DNA of 64,000 nt from Propionigenium maris DSM 9537 (GCF_027925155.1 NZ_BSDY01000002.1:186001-250000), one strand, 5' to 3'. Counted from the stretch's first letter, positions 9,172 through 18,846 are shown. Made by a program: numbers and translations. Notes: generated by a model not told the origin, from the letters alone.

Positions 9172-10347
9172 TTATTTACGTAGTCTCGGATCCAGAGCGT
9201 CACGCAGTCCGTCACCTAAGAAGTTAAATGCAAGCATTGTAATACTGATTGCCATTGCTGGAAATAAAAGCTGGTATGGATAGGTTCTCAGCCCCCCAAG
9301 AGCATCACTTGCTAAGGTTCCCCAGGAAGCCTGAGGAGCCGATACTCCAAGACCTATAAAGCTCAAAAATGATTCTGTGAATATAGCACTTGGGATCATC
9401 ATAGTAAGAGAGACAATGATTGGTCCCATGGCATTTGGAATTATATGTCTCATTATAATCCTACGGCTGCTGGCCCCTATGGTCTTTGCAGCCAGAACAT
9501 ATTCATGCTCCTTTATAGATAAAGACTGTCCTCTTACTATTCTAGCCATCCTTACCCAGAAGGTAAGACCCATAGCCAGGATTATCGTCTTCAGCCCAGG
9601 CTCTATTATTACCATAAGAAGTATTACATAGAGAAGCAGCGGTATAGTACTGATAAGGTCTATCAGCCTCATCATTATTGTATCTGCTCTTCCCCCTAGA
9701 TATCCTGAAACTCCCCCGTAGATTACTCCTACAAAGAAGTTTACTATTGTAGCCATAAGTGCCACAAGAAGGGAGATCCTTGCCCCATAGAGCACCCTTA
9801 TGAACATATCTCTTCCGTGGGCATCTGTACCGAAGATATTGGTTTTATTCCACACCTTTTTGTAGATATCCCTCGTCTCTCCGTCAACGATCACTTCAAA
9901 CCTCTTAAGCTCTGGGTTCTTCTTCAGCTTCTTTACATTGCTGAAATCCAGAACTACTTCCCTGCCGTCTATATTGTAAACCCTCTGACCCTTAGCCAGG
10001 TCTGTCTTTAAAGGCTCCAGGAGCTCCTGCAGCTCACCCTTTTCACTTACCAGTATAGCCTTATACTCTGCATGAATATAAAGGTAGTCGGAATCTGTCA
10101 CCTTATATATCTCCATCCTTGGCGGGATATTTCCAAAATCCAGATTCTGATCCTCATAGCTGAACTTTGAAAACATAGGTCCAAATACTGCTGTCATAAA
10201 GATGAGTATTATTGTAACCAGCCCCAACATAGAAAGTTTATTGTGCTTCAACCTACGCCATGCATCTTCCCAATATGTCAGGCTCCTTCTCATTACCTTG
10301 TCCTTTTCCAGAGCCTCCTTAGGTACCTTCTCCCACTTGTTTACCAT
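9172..10347 (-). CDS. oppC: Oligopeptide ABC permease OppC with an enlarged N-terminal loop
   Basis: Inner-membrane permease, 391 aa. The C-terminal 230 residues are a normal DppC/OppC core with the EAA loop (AAKTIGASSRRIIMRHIIPN). The first membrane helix (KLSMLGLVTIILIFMTAVFG) is followed by about 110 residues of charged extracytoplasmic sequence before GTDAHGRDMFIRVLYGARIS. Typical OppC proteins of about 300 aa have a much shorter stretch here. Similar enlarged loops occur in some Firmicute and Fusobacterial OppC proteins and may contact the binding protein; this is inference. Confidence 0.92.
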   Translation of the reverse strand: MVNKWEKVPKEALEKDKVMRRSLTYWEDAWRRLKHNKLSMLGLVTIILIFMTAVFGPMFSKFSYEDQNLDFGNIPPRMEIYKVTDSDYLYIHAEYKAILVSEKGELQELLEPLKTDLAKGQRVYNIDGREVVLDFSNVKKLKKNPELKRFEVIVDGETRDIYKKVWNKTNIFGTDAHGRDMFIRVLYGARISLLVALMATIVNFFVGVIYGGVSGYLGGRADTIMMRLIDLISTIPLLLYVILLMVIIEPGLKTIILAMGLTFWVRMARIVRGQSLSIKEHEYVLAAKTIGASSRRIIMRHIIPNAMGPIIVSLTMMIPSAIFTESFLSFIGLGVSAPQASWGTLASDALGGLRTYPYQLLFPAMAISITMLAFNFLGDGLRDALDPRLRK

Positions 10348-10356
10348 AGTCTCCCC

Positions 10357-11277
10357 CTAATCTTTTAGTTTAATCCTTGGATCTATTAAGCCATAGATGA
10401 TATCTACTAAAAATACCATTATGATGTAGAAAGCTGCATAGAATACCGTTACCCCAATTATTACAGTGTAATCTCTGTTACCAACACTCTCTACAAAGTA
10501 TTTTCCCATTCCAGGTATTGCAAATATCTTCTCAATTACAAAGGATCCAGTAAGTATACTTGCTATCATAGGTCCCACATAGGTTACCACTGGAATCAGA
10601 GCATTTTTCAAAGCGTGCTTCCCTATTACCACAAACTCCGATATCCCCTTTGCCCTTGCTGTCCTTATGTAATCCTGCTGTAGAACCTCCAGCATACTAG
10701 ACCTTGTAAGTCTTGCTACAAAGGCCAGTGAGAATCCTCCCAGAGCAAGAACGGGCCCTACATAGTGCTTCCATGTCTTTAGTCCAAAGGCAGGAAGTAT
10801 CCCGTACTTTGCACTGAATATATAGATTATTAAAGTTGCCACCACGAAGCTTGGAATAGTTACTCCAAGGGTTGCAATAAAGGTCACAATATAATCCTGC
10901 CACTTGTTTCTTTTTAGAGCTGAGATCATCCCGAGGGGTATCCCCACAACAAGCACAAGAATAACAGCTGCTCCCCCGATCTTAGCTGATGCCGGCAGTC
11001 CCTCCATTATCAGATCAGTTACATCCAGCCCAACCTTCTGAAAGGATGGACCAAAATCAAAGGTAAAAACCCCCTTCATATAGTCTAGATACTGCACATA
11101 GAGCGGCTGATCCAGCTTAAACTTAGCTTCCAGAGCTGCTATTACTGCAGGCGGCAGCGGCTTCTCCCTTGTAAAAGGCCCTCCTGGAATAGCATGCATC
11201 AGGAAAAACGTTGCTGTCACTACCAGGTACAGAGTAACAAACATCTGAATAAACCTCTTGATTATAAACTTCCCCAT
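10357..11277 (-). CDS. oppB: Oligopeptide ABC permease OppB
   Basis: Inner-membrane permease, 306 aa, about six membrane helices. The N-terminus IKRFIQMFVTLYLVVTATFF is the family's first helix, and the EAA motif is RTARAKGISEFVVIGKHALKN. The C-terminus DIIYGLIDPRIKLKD is diagnostic of DppB/OppB. It is the first gene of the reverse operon oppB-C-D-F-A, with 9 nt to oppC. Downstream order and spacing are conserved with the other two importers in this window. Confidence 0.94.
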   Translation of the reverse strand: MGKFIIKRFIQMFVTLYLVVTATFFLMHAIPGGPFTREKPLPPAVIAALEAKFKLDQPLYVQYLDYMKGVFTFDFGPSFQKVGLDVTDLIMEGLPASAKIGGAAVILVLVVGIPLGMISALKRNKWQDYIVTFIATLGVTIPSFVVATLIIYIFSAKYGILPAFGLKTWKHYVGPVLALGGFSLAFVARLTRSSMLEVLQQDYIRTARAKGISEFVVIGKHALKNALIPVVTYVGPMIASILTGSFVIEKIFAIPGMGKYFVESVGNRDYTVIIGVTVFYAAFYIIMVFLVDIIYGLIDPRIKLKD

Positions 11278-11642
11278 CTTCCCTCCCCCTCCCCCTTCCT
11301 TTGAAAGAGGAAATATATTTAAAATAAATTGTAGCTGCTTTTTTCATTTGTTTTTTGCATAACTGTTATTAACTTTAATACCCCTATTTCCTTGTTTTTT
11401 AAATTAATTTTTTTTAATCCCCCTTTAAAAAACCCAAACCTTTCGAACAACAATAGCTCTATAAAAAATCAAACTGTTCACATAAAAAATATAAAAGTTC
11501 TATAAAAACCCAATAATAATTTTAAATTCTTTTTTATATTTGTTTAATTTTTTTTTCTGATTTTAAGGATTTTTTATAATTGTCAGTGGTTTCTTCTTCT
11601 TCGACATTGATCCATCATGTTCATATTCCAATCTTTTTTCAA
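11278..11642. other. AT-rich intergenic region upstream of oppB
   Basis: No gene is visible in these 365 bases. The region is strongly A/T-rich, with T-runs on both strands, and must hold the promoter of the oppB operon. I could not single out a convincing -35/-10 pair among many A/T matches. Confidence 0.5.
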
Positions 11643-11684
11643 CAAAAAAAGAGACTACTTTAATCACTAAAGTAGTCTCTTTTA
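11643..11684. terminator. Terminator of the second peptide-importer operon
   Basis: GAGACTACTTTA and TAAAGTAGTCTC form a perfect 12-bp stem with a 5-nt loop, flanked by A7 and T4, so it can act in both directions. It lies 9 nt past the stop of the ATPase gene at 11693. Confidence 0.88.
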
Positions 11685-11692
11685 TCTAAATT

Positions 11693-12655
11693 TTAGTCCA
11701 TCATTCCCTCAATAAGGTGACAGGCCACAAAGTGGTCTTCAGCTATCTCGAGAAGTCTTGGATCTCCATGTCCACACTCTGGTGTTGCATAGGTGCATCT
11801 CTTAGCAAATCTACACCCTGGCTCTGGATTGATTGGAGATGTAATCTCCCCCTCTAGTCTTACTCTCTCCATCTTGTGGGAAAGACTCGCTACCGGAATA
11901 GCCGACAGAAGTGCCTTTGTATATGGGTGGCTTGGATTCTTAAAGAGCTTGCTTGCAGGTGCCTTCTCCACCAGCTGTCCAAGGTACATAACAGCAATAT
12001 CATCTGAGAAATGCTTTACTACAGACAGATCGTGGGTAATGAAGATATATGTCAGCCCTAGCTTTGCCTGAAGATCCTGCATCAGGTTCAGTACCTGCGC
12101 CTGGATAGATACATCCAGAGCTGAAACAGGTTCATCACATACTATAAACTTAGGATTCAGAGCAAGAGCTCTTGCAATTCCTATTCTCTGTCTTCTTCCT
12201 CCGTCCAGCTCGTGAGGGTAGGTATTCAGTAGTCTCTGACTCAGTCCTACTGTATCCATAAGCTCCCTTACTCTTGCTGCAATCTCATCCTTGTTCTTAC
12301 ACATCTTGTGGATGATAAGAGGCTCTCCTATGATCTCACTTACAGTCATTCTTGGGTTCAGAGATGCAAATGGATCCTGGAAGATGATCTGCATCTCCTC
12401 TCTTAACCTTCTCATCTCCTCCTTGGAAAAGTCTCTGATGTTCTTTCCCTCAAATAGTATCTCTCCATCGGTAGCTTCAAGGAGTCTCAGGATTACCCTT
12501 CCAGTTGTAGATTTTCCACATCCAGATTCTCCTACCACTCCAAGAGTTTTACCTCTTTCTATACTAAAGTTTACACCGTCCACAGCGTGAAGTAATCCCT
12601 TTGGTGTACTAAAGTGCTTTTTCAGGTTTCTTACCTCTAATATCTTATCTGCCAT
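11693..12655 (-). CDS. dppF: Peptide ABC transporter ATPase, DppF/OppF type
   Basis: ATPase, 320 aa, last gene of the second importer operon. Walker A GESGCGKSTTGRV, Q-loop IIFQDPFASLNP, Walker B FIVCDEPVSALD and the C-terminal cysteine-bearing extension (CRFAKRCTYATPEC) are intact. The signature motif reads LDGGRRQRIGIARAL rather than LSGGQRQR. Asp for Ser at the second position and Arg for Gln are unusual and could lower or bias hydrolysis at that site. The start abuts the stop of the DppD gene. Confidence 0.92.
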   Translation of the reverse strand: MADKILEVRNLKKHFSTPKGLLHAVDGVNFSIERGKTLGVVGESGCGKSTTGRVILRLLEATDGEILFEGKNIRDFSKEEMRRLREEMQIIFQDPFASLNPRMTVSEIIGEPLIIHKMCKNKDEIAARVRELMDTVGLSQRLLNTYPHELDGGRRQRIGIARALALNPKFIVCDEPVSALDVSIQAQVLNLMQDLQAKLGLTYIFITHDLSVVKHFSDDIAVMYLGQLVEKAPASKLFKNPSHPYTKALLSAIPVASLSHKMERVRLEGEITSPINPEPGCRFAKRCTYATPECGHGDPRLLEIAEDHFVACHLIEGMMD

Positions 12656-13663
12656 CTACACTACCTCCTTCTGTCCTGTAAGAGCTGGTACATTTATAAG
12701 CCCCTCATATGCCAGACATCTTACTCTGTGTCCATTGTTTAACACAGTAGTCTTAGGTTCCCTCTCCTTACATAGTCCCTGTGCATGTGGACATCTAGGG
12801 TGGAACTTACATCCTGTAGGTAGATTGGTAGGATCAGGCATAAGACCCTTTATAGGGTTTAGTCTGTCTGTATCCTCGTCTAGATTTGGTATAGATCCAA
12901 ATAACCCGTGGGTATATGGATGACTTGTTCTCTCATATATATCCTCAAGGCTACCTGCCTCAACTATCTCTCCAGCATACATGATAGCAACCTTGTCACA
13001 GACCTGTGCCACTACTCCAAGGTCGTGGGTAATCATTACCATTGCTGTCTTAAACTTTTCCTTAAGATCATTCATAAGATCCAGTACCTGTGCCTGAATA
13101 GTTACATCCAGCGCTGTCGTAGGCTCATCTGCAATAAGAAGTCTTGGGTTACATGCAAGAGAGATTGCAATTATTACTCTCTGCTTCATTCCACCAGAGA
13201 ACTGGTGTGGGTAGTCCTGTACCCTTGGACCAGGTATTCCAACAAGCTCCAGCATCTCCTTGGCCTTTTCCCAGGCCTGAGCTCTTGTTACATTCTGGTG
13301 CAGCTCTATTACCTCAGCGATCTGCTCTCCTACAGTCATTACAGGATTTAGAGATGTCATAGGATCCTGGAAGATCATAGATATCAGGTTTCCTCTGATA
13401 GCTCTCATATCAGATTCTGATTCCTGAAGAAGGTTCTTCCCCTCAAAGATTATCTCTCCGTTTACTACCTTCCCTGGAGGATTTGGTACTAGTCTCATAA
13501 TTCCTAGAGCGGTAGTAGTCTTTCCTGCTCCTGTCTCCCCTACAAGACCAAGAGTTTCTCCCTCTTTCAGATCAAAGTCTATTCCATTTACAGCATTCAC
13601 CACTCCATCTTCAGTAGTGTAGTTTATAGTAAGGTTTTTTATATCAAGTAGTTTATCACTCAT
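12656..13663 (-). CDS. dppD: Peptide ABC transporter ATPase, DppD/OppD type
   Basis: ATPase, 335 aa. Walker A is [14 protein letters not shown]-loop [12 protein letters not shown], signature [15 protein letters not shown], Walker [13 protein letters not shown], and the C-terminal extension has [14 protein letters not shown]. It lies between the permease gene at 13682 and the partner ATPase, with a one-base junction to the latter, indicating tight translational coupling. Confidence 0.93.
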   Translation of the reverse strand: MSDKLLDIKNLTINYTTEDGVVNAVNGIDFDLKEGETLGLVGETGAGKTTTALGIMRLVPNPPGKVVNGEIIFEGKNLLQESESDMRAIRGNLISMIFQDPMTSLNPVMTVGEQIAEVIELHQNVTRAQAWEKAKEMLELVGIPGPRVQDYPHQFSGGMKQRVIIAISLACNPRLLIADEPTTALDVTIQAQVLDLMNDLKEKFKTAMVMITHDLGVVAQVCDKVAIMYAGEIVEAGSLEDIYERTSHPYTHGLFGSIPNLDEDTDRLNPIKGLMPDPTNLPTGCKFHPRCPHAQGLCKEREPKTTVLNNGHRVRCLAYEGLINVPALTGQKEVV

Positions 13664-13681
13664 TTTCTCCCCCTCAATTCA

Positions 13682-14593
13682 CTATTGTTTTAATCTTGGA
13701 TCTAGAGCATCTCTAAGACCGTCACCTAGCAGGTTAAGTGCTAAAATAGTTATCATAATAGCCAGCCCTGGGAATGTTGTTACATGCCATGCATATCTAA
13801 GGTATTGTCTTCCTCCAGATAGCATAGATCCCCACTCAGGCGCCGGTGGCTGGATTCCCATTCCGATGAAGCTAAGACCTGCTGTAGAAAGGATTGCTCC
13901 TGCTACTCCCAGTGTACCCTGTACAATTACAGGTGCCAGTGAGTTAGGTATTATATGTCTTAAAATTATTCTTGCGTCACTTGCCCCTATAGCTCTTGCT
14001 GCCTCTATAAATTCCTGATCTTTTATGGTAAGTACAGAAGATCTCACGATTCTTGCATAGCTCGGCACAGAAGACACACTTATGGCAAGCATCAGGTTTG
14101 TAAGGCTTGGTCCCAGTGCTGATACAATAGCGATTGCCAGTAGTATACTTGGTACTGCAAGGAAGATATCCATAATTCTCATAATCACGTTATCCAGCTT
14201 ACCACCATAGTACCCAGCTATGGAACCTAAACTTCCACCAATTACTACAGCGATACCCACTGCAAGTATACCTACCTTTAGGGATACTCTTGCCCCGTGT
14301 ACCATTCTGGCAAAGATATCTCTTCCAAACTCATCTGTTCCCAGCCAATACTTAGCACTTGGTCCCTGAAGTCTCTCTCCCAGGTTCTGCTTGATTACCA
14401 CAGTATCATAGTCTGCTATAAAGTCTGCAAATATTGCTGCAAGCACTATTACAGATATAATTCCCAGTCCAAACATTGCCATCTTATTTTTCTTAAGTCT
14501 TCTCCAGATCTCTGCCCATTGGCTTCTCTTTTTATTTTCAGTTTCAACAGCCTTTGCTGTACTTTTACTCTTCATTGCTACGGCCTCCGACAT
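13682..14593 (-). CDS. dppC: Peptide ABC permease, DppC type
   Basis: Inner-membrane permease, 303 aa, of normal family length. The first helix is MAMFGLGIISVIVLAAIFAD, followed by the conserved LGTDEFGRDIFARMVHGARVS. The EAA loop is AARAIGASDARIILRHIIPN, and the C-terminus NLLGDGLRDALDPRLKQ is characteristic. It follows the DppB gene by 15 nt. Confidence 0.93.
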   Translation of the reverse strand: MSEAVAMKSKSTAKAVETENKKRSQWAEIWRRLKKNKMAMFGLGIISVIVLAAIFADFIADYDTVVIKQNLGERLQGPSAKYWLGTDEFGRDIFARMVHGARVSLKVGILAVGIAVVIGGSLGSIAGYYGGKLDNVIMRIMDIFLAVPSILLAIAIVSALGPSLTNLMLAISVSSVPSYARIVRSSVLTIKDQEFIEAARAIGASDARIILRHIIPNSLAPVIVQGTLGVAGAILSTAGLSFIGMGIQPPAPEWGSMLSGGRQYLRYAWHVTTFPGLAIMITILALNLLGDGLRDALDPRLKQ

Positions 14594-14608
14594 AATTTAG
14601 TCCCCTCC

Positions 14609-15535
14609 CTACTTGTATTGTGACTTAATTCTAGGATCTACAAAGGCATAGAGAATATCTACCAGTAGATTTACCACACTGAACGCAGCTGCTAGGAACA
14701 CTACTGCTGCCAGAACTGTTGGTGTATCTTTTTGTCTTATAGCCTCTACCATCAATCTTCCTACTCCTGGCCACGAGTAAACTGTTTCAGTCAGAACAGC
14801 TCCACCAAGAAGGTAACCAAATTGGAGTCCAACTACTGTAATTACAGGAATAAGAGCATTTTTAAGAGCGTGCTTGTTTATTACCTTCTTCTCTCCAAGT
14901 CCCTTAGCTCTTGCTGTTCTTATATAGTCCTGTCTGATTACTTCGAGCATAGATGAACGTGTCATCCTTGTTATAATAGCTGCCGCACCAGTCCCCAGTG
15001 TAATAGCCGGCAGAATAATACTTTTTATGCCGTTGAATCCTCCTGAAGGAAGTACTCCAAGTCCTACAGCGAAAGTAAGAATAAGCATTAATCCAAGCCA
15101 GAAGTTAGGCATAGATACCCCGAGTAGCGCTAAAATCATACTTGTACTGTCAAGCAGTGAATATTGCTTGGTAGCTGAGATAATTCCAACTGGTATTCCA
15201 ATAAGTACTGCTATTATTACTCCCACTACTGCTAATATAAGTGTATTTGGAAATCTTGCAAATATCTCTCCAAATACCTCTCTTCCAGAAGTATACGATC
15301 TTCCAAAGTCTCCAGTAATACCCTTACCTACAAAACGTGCATATTGCAGGAAAAAGTTATCGTTAAGGCCCATCTCCTCTCTAAGCGCTGCTATTGCCGA
15401 TGCCGGTGCGTTCTCACCTAAGATTAGCTGTGCCGGGTCTCCTGGAGTGAAAGACATTATTGTAAAAACAAGAAAAGATACACCGAGCAGTACTGGAACC
15501 AATAAAAGCAATCTTTTCAAAATATATTTATGCAT
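14609..15535 (-). CDS. dppB: Peptide ABC permease, DppB type
   Basis: Inner-membrane permease, 308 aa, with the N-terminal LKRLLLLVPVLLGVSFLVF helix, the EAA loop RTARAKGLGEKKVINKHALKN and the C-terminal DILYAFVDPRIKSQ. It is separated from the binding-protein gene upstream by a stem-loop, the classical way to make more binding protein than permease. Confidence 0.93.
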   Translation of the reverse strand: MHKYILKRLLLLVPVLLGVSFLVFTIMSFTPGDPAQLILGENAPASAIAALREEMGLNDNFFLQYARFVGKGITGDFGRSYTSGREVFGEIFARFPNTLILAVVGVIIAVLIGIPVGIISATKQYSLLDSTSMILALLGVSMPNFWLGLMLILTFAVGLGVLPSGGFNGIKSIILPAITLGTGAAAIITRMTRSSMLEVIRQDYIRTARAKGLGEKKVINKHALKNALIPVITVVGLQFGYLLGGAVLTETVYSWPGVGRLMVEAIRQKDTPTVLAAVVFLAAAFSVVNLLVDILYAFVDPRIKSQYK

Positions 15536-15560
15536 ATTCTCCTCCCTCTCTTTATAAAGT

Positions 15561-15584
15561 ATCCCCTCTAATTAAAGAGGGGAT
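15561..15584 (-). terminator. Intercistronic stem-loop between SBP and permease genes
   Basis: ATCCCCTCT and AGAGGGGAT pair perfectly around AATTAA, just downstream of the binding-protein stop and upstream of dppB. There is no strong U-run on the reverse strand, so it probably attenuates or protects the upstream message rather than ending it fully. Confidence 0.7.
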
Positions 15585-15590
15585 ATCAGA

Positions 15591-17123
15591 TTATTTTTTA
15601 AAACTTACTCCATAGATCTTGTGGTGTCCAGCTGGGTGAAGGTGGAATCCTTCTACATTGTTCTGCATTCCAGCATTGTGTGTCTGATAGTAAAGTGTTC
15701 TTACAGGAAGCTCTTCCTGAAGAATAACCTGGATCTCACCATATAGTGCTCTTCTAGCCTCAGGATCTGTAGAAGATTTAGCCTGGTCTAGAAGCTCATC
15801 TACCTTGTCGTTAGAGTAGAAAGATCTGTTTCCTGCTCCACCGTGAGTTGATGAGTGGAATAGTGCATATAGACCGTAGTCTGCATCTCCAGTTACAGTT
15901 ACCCATCCAAGGATAAACATGTCGTGATCTCCTCTTGAAGTTCCATCTAGATACGCTCCCCATTCAACGATCTCGATAGACATATCAATTCCGATCTCCT
16001 TAAGCTGAGCCTGAACGATCTGACAGATCTGTACTCTTACAGGGTTGTCATTTGTCCAGATGCTTGTTTTAAATCCATTTGGATATCCAGCTTCAGCAAG
16101 TAGCTGCTTAGCAAGCTCTACATCATATGCAGGTGCCTTTACATCTGGGTTGTGCCCAAATACTTTAGGACCGATAGGTGAGTTTGCAGGGCTTCCTGCT
16201 CCCATAAGTACTGCTTCGATAATGTCGTCAACCTTGATTGCGTGGCTGATTGCTTCTCTTACCTTTGCGTTCTTGAACTCTTCCTTCTTCATGTTGAATC
16301 CAATGTATGCCATAGATAGAGATGGCTCCTCAGTTAGTGTTAGGTCAGGGTTGTCTATTACTGCTCCCTTGTCGATTGGCTCGATGTCGTAAGCAATGTC
16401 AACTTCCTTAGTCTCAAGACCGATAGTTCTGTTAGTTCCCTCAGTGATGTTTCTGAAGATTACATTTTTGATCTCAGGTGCTCCTCTGAAGTAGTCATCA
16501 TTGGCTTTAAGTACTACCTTATCACCAGCATCCCACTTAACAAATGCATATGGTCCAGTTCCCACAGGAGTCTGTCCATAGTTGTCTCCCATCTCAGTTA
16601 CAGCTTTTTCATTTAAGATTGAAGCTGCTGTGTGTGAAAGGTGGTTAAGAAGTGCTCCAAATGGTTGCTTAGTAGAGATCTTTACAGTATAGTCATCTAC
16701 AACCTCTACGCTGTCCACAGCTTGAATGATGTGGTGTACAGTAGGTGATGCTACCATTCTGTCGATAGTAAACTTAACATCCGATGCCTTAAGCTCCTCT
16801 CCATTGTGGAACTTAACTCCCTCTCTTAATTTGAAGATAGTTGTCAGGTCATCTGGCTGCTCCCAAGATTCAGCAAGACCTGGTACTATATTCATGTCTA
16901 GATCAGCCTCTACCAGTCTGTCGTATATCTGTGCAGATACTCTCGAAGACGGCTGGTCATTTGTAGCGTGCGGATCAAGTGACTTTGCATCTGCTCCCTG
17001 TCCCACTACTAGAGTGTCCTTTACAGGTGCAGCTTCCCCTCCATCTTTAGAACCGCCACCACAGGCTGCAAGCAACATAATGGCTACTAGAGATAGAAGT
17101 AATACTCTCATTTTTTGAAACAT
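15591..17123 (-). CDS. dppA: Peptide-binding lipoprotein, DppA/GsiB type
   Basis: Extracytoplasmic binding protein, 510 aa, SBP_bac_5 family. The signal peptide ends in LLAAC followed by GGGSKDGG. Family marks are VGQGADAKSLDPHATNDQPS, FKLREGVKFHNGEELKASDV, VGTGPYAFVKWDAGD and the C-terminal half LLAEAGYPNG. It opens the second importer operon, about 190 nt downstream of a good promoter. It is much closer to the SBP at 34638-36173 than to the OppA pair. Dipeptide, glutathione or other small peptide specificity cannot be decided. Confidence 0.92.
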   Translation of the reverse strand: MFQKMRVLLLSLVAIMLLAACGGGSKDGGEAAPVKDTLVVGQGADAKSLDPHATNDQPSSRVSAQIYDRLVEADLDMNIVPGLAESWEQPDDLTTIFKLREGVKFHNGEELKASDVKFTIDRMVASPTVHHIIQAVDSVEVVDDYTVKISTKQPFGALLNHLSHTAASILNEKAVTEMGDNYGQTPVGTGPYAFVKWDAGDKVVLKANDDYFRGAPEIKNVIFRNITEGTNRTIGLETKEVDIAYDIEPIDKGAVIDNPDLTLTEEPSLSMAYIGFNMKKEEFKNAKVREAISHAIKVDDIIEAVLMGAGSPANSPIGPKVFGHNPDVKAPAYDVELAKQLLAEAGYPNGFKTSIWTNDNPVRVQICQIVQAQLKEIGIDMSIEIVEWGAYLDGTSRGDHDMFILGWVTVTGDADYGLYALFHSSTHGGAGNRSFYSNDKVDELLDQAKSSTDPEARRALYGEIQVILQEELPVRTLYYQTHNAGMQNNVEGFHLHPAGHHKIYGVSFKK

Positions 17124-17310
17124 AGTTTCTCCCCCTTATATATTTAGTTTTGTTTAACAGCATTTTGTTTGTTTTTCGGTAATAGGATATTACCTCATTT
17201 TTATTCTTTGTCAATGGTCCCTCTTAAAAAAAGATTAAAATAATGAATAATTTTTCATAATTATGTACCTTATTTTTAGTAACCTTTTCACAAAATTTAA
17301 GTACAAATAT

Positions 17311-17338
17311 AGTATACCCCTGATTTTTACAAAGTCAA
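17311..17338 (-). promoter_or_regulatory. Sigma-70-type promoter of the second peptide-importer operon
   Basis: On the reverse strand TTGACT and TATACT are separated by 16 nt, an excellent match to a housekeeping promoter. It points at the SBP gene and predicts a 5' leader of about 180 nt. Confidence 0.65.
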
Positions 17339-17451
17339 AATTTATTATAATTTTTTTCTGAAAAATAAATAATTTTTTCCCTTCTTTTAATCATTTTTAA
17401 ATAATTGATATATGATATATCAGGAAAAAACTCACTCCTTTCATCATTATT

Positions 17452-17480
17452 TTGAACAAGTGTGCTAAAAAAAGCATACT
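17452..17480 (+). promoter_or_regulatory. Candidate promoter of the secreted TIM-barrel gene
   Basis: TTGAAC and CATACT with 17-nt spacing lie about 100 nt before the + strand ATG at 17581. The match is reasonable for -35 and moderate for -10, in an A/T-rich stretch where chance matches are common. Confidence 0.4.
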
Positions 17481-17580
17481 TATTCTCTATTAACATAAGT
17501 TTTATTAAAAAACATTTATCTCGTTTATGGAATAAAAGGATTTCCTTACTTTTTCCGAAGATTTTTTAGGAGGTGATGAG

Positions 17581-18846
17581 ATGAAAAAAATTTTTATAAT
17601 ATATTTTTTTACTTCCCTCTGTGCTTTGGGTAATACATACAGCATGGCAGGGATAGATAGCAAAAAAAACATGAAGTTCCTTATGGAGGAAACTGGAGTT
17701 GAGGTATTTCAGATAGATATTCCCTGGAGGGATTATCATTTGGGAACTGTTATATCTGAGGCTGGGGTTGAGAACACCTTTGCAGAACTGGAGAAGCTGG
17801 ACAAAACACTGGAGGAGATAAGAGAAATCGGCGGAAGGGTTATCATCCAGCTGTCCATCCACTATATCCCCCAGTGGTTTCTGGATAGTCACAGGGATAA
17901 GCTTCTGAGAAATTACAGGGGAAGTTTTGAGATACAGTCGGAGGACCTGGAGAAGCACCTTATTCCCTCCCCCTACTCGGACCTTGTTAAGTATGAGATC
18001 ATAGGAGCCTGGTATGACTATATGGGAAGGCATCTCAGGGAAAACTATAACGACATCATCGAATATATAAACCCTGGAATACTGGAGGAGGGGCAGATGT
18101 CCTATCCCTGGTCTGGCTACGACGGAGAGGAACTGGTTTTCTGGGCATTTGACAGAGCTGCCCTGGAGGGCTACCGCACCTATTTGGAGAGGATATTTTC
18201 CCTGAATACAGAGGATACAGGAAGGACTCCTGAGAAATTGGAGAGGATCAATGAAAAGTATGGAACTCACTTCCTCCAATGGAGCGAGGTAAGGCCTCCC
18301 CAGACCTTCCATGAGGCAGGCTACTACAACTTGGACGACAGGGGAAAGTCTGCCTACCTCATGGACTTTATGGAGTTTTATGCTGAGGGGCCCCTTTCAG
18401 CGGCTAAACTCTACAGCGATATCCTTCTGCAGTACTTCCCGAGAGAAAAGTTAGCCATTAAGATCCCCCACTGGCACAGGGGGATTCAGAATAAAAGGAC
18501 CTTCGCTGAGGGAAGGTTTATAAACTACTATATGCAGGATCTTAAGAGTCACTACGGAGCCCTCATTTTTCTCCCTATACAGGACCTGGACTCCCTCACA
18601 AGATATATTAAGAGGGCTAAAACTATGGGATACAAGGTTCTTCTGGAGCCTACCATCAAGGTGGGGGACTGGAGGGAGATGGAGAGGGTTCTTGAGGTTG
18701 TGGAGATAGACGGAGTCAATGCTGTAAATACAGAGGATTTTCTGGGAGAAAATGGCAGGGAATACAGAAGAGCATACAGGGAGTGGATCAACAAGATGGA
18801 GGAGGGTACCACAGGCAGCCAAAGGAAAGAAAGTTCCCTCTATTAA
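17581..18846 (+). CDS. Secreted TIM-barrel protein resembling glycoside hydrolases
   Basis: 421 aa with an N-terminal signal sequence (basic residues then IFIIYFFTSLCAL) and a strong AGGAGG ribosome site. The body reads like a beta/alpha barrel: GVEVFQIDIPWRDYH, a strand RVIIQLSIHYIPQWFLDSH, a loop LIPSPYSD, EYINPGILEEGQMSYPW, a helix-rich middle and later strands KLAIKIPHWHRG, YGALIFLPIQD and KVLLEPTI. This resembles GH14/GH42-type glycosidases, and EEGQMSYPW could carry a catalytic acid. I cannot assign the family or substrate with certainty. It is a single-gene unit between a peptide importer and a disulfide reductase, with a bidirectional terminator after it. Confidence 0.75.
   Translation: MKKIFIIYFFTSLCALGNTYSMAGIDSKKNMKFLMEETGVEVFQIDIPWRDYHLGTVISEAGVENTFAELEKLDKTLEEIREIGGRVIIQLSIHYIPQWFLDSHRDKLLRNYRGSFEIQSEDLEKHLIPSPYSDLVKYEIIGAWYDYMGRHLRENYNDIIEYINPGILEEGQMSYPWSGYDGEELVFWAFDRAALEGYRTYLERIFSLNTEDTGRTPEKLERINEKYGTHFLQWSEVRPPQTFHEAGYYNLDDRGKSAYLMDFMEFYAEGPLSAAKLYSDILLQYFPREKLAIKIPHWHRGIQNKRTFAEGRFINYYMQDLKSHYGALIFLPIQDLDSLTRYIKRAKTMGYKVLLEPTIKVGDWREMERVLEVVEIDGVNAVNTEDFLGENGREYRRAYREWINKMEEGTTGSQRKESSLY

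Noticed and set aside
17566-18312. 248-codon - strand frame opposite the secreted TIM-barrel gene
   Set aside because: It lacks a ribosome site and export or domain features. The + strand gene has a strong ribosome site and a signal peptide.
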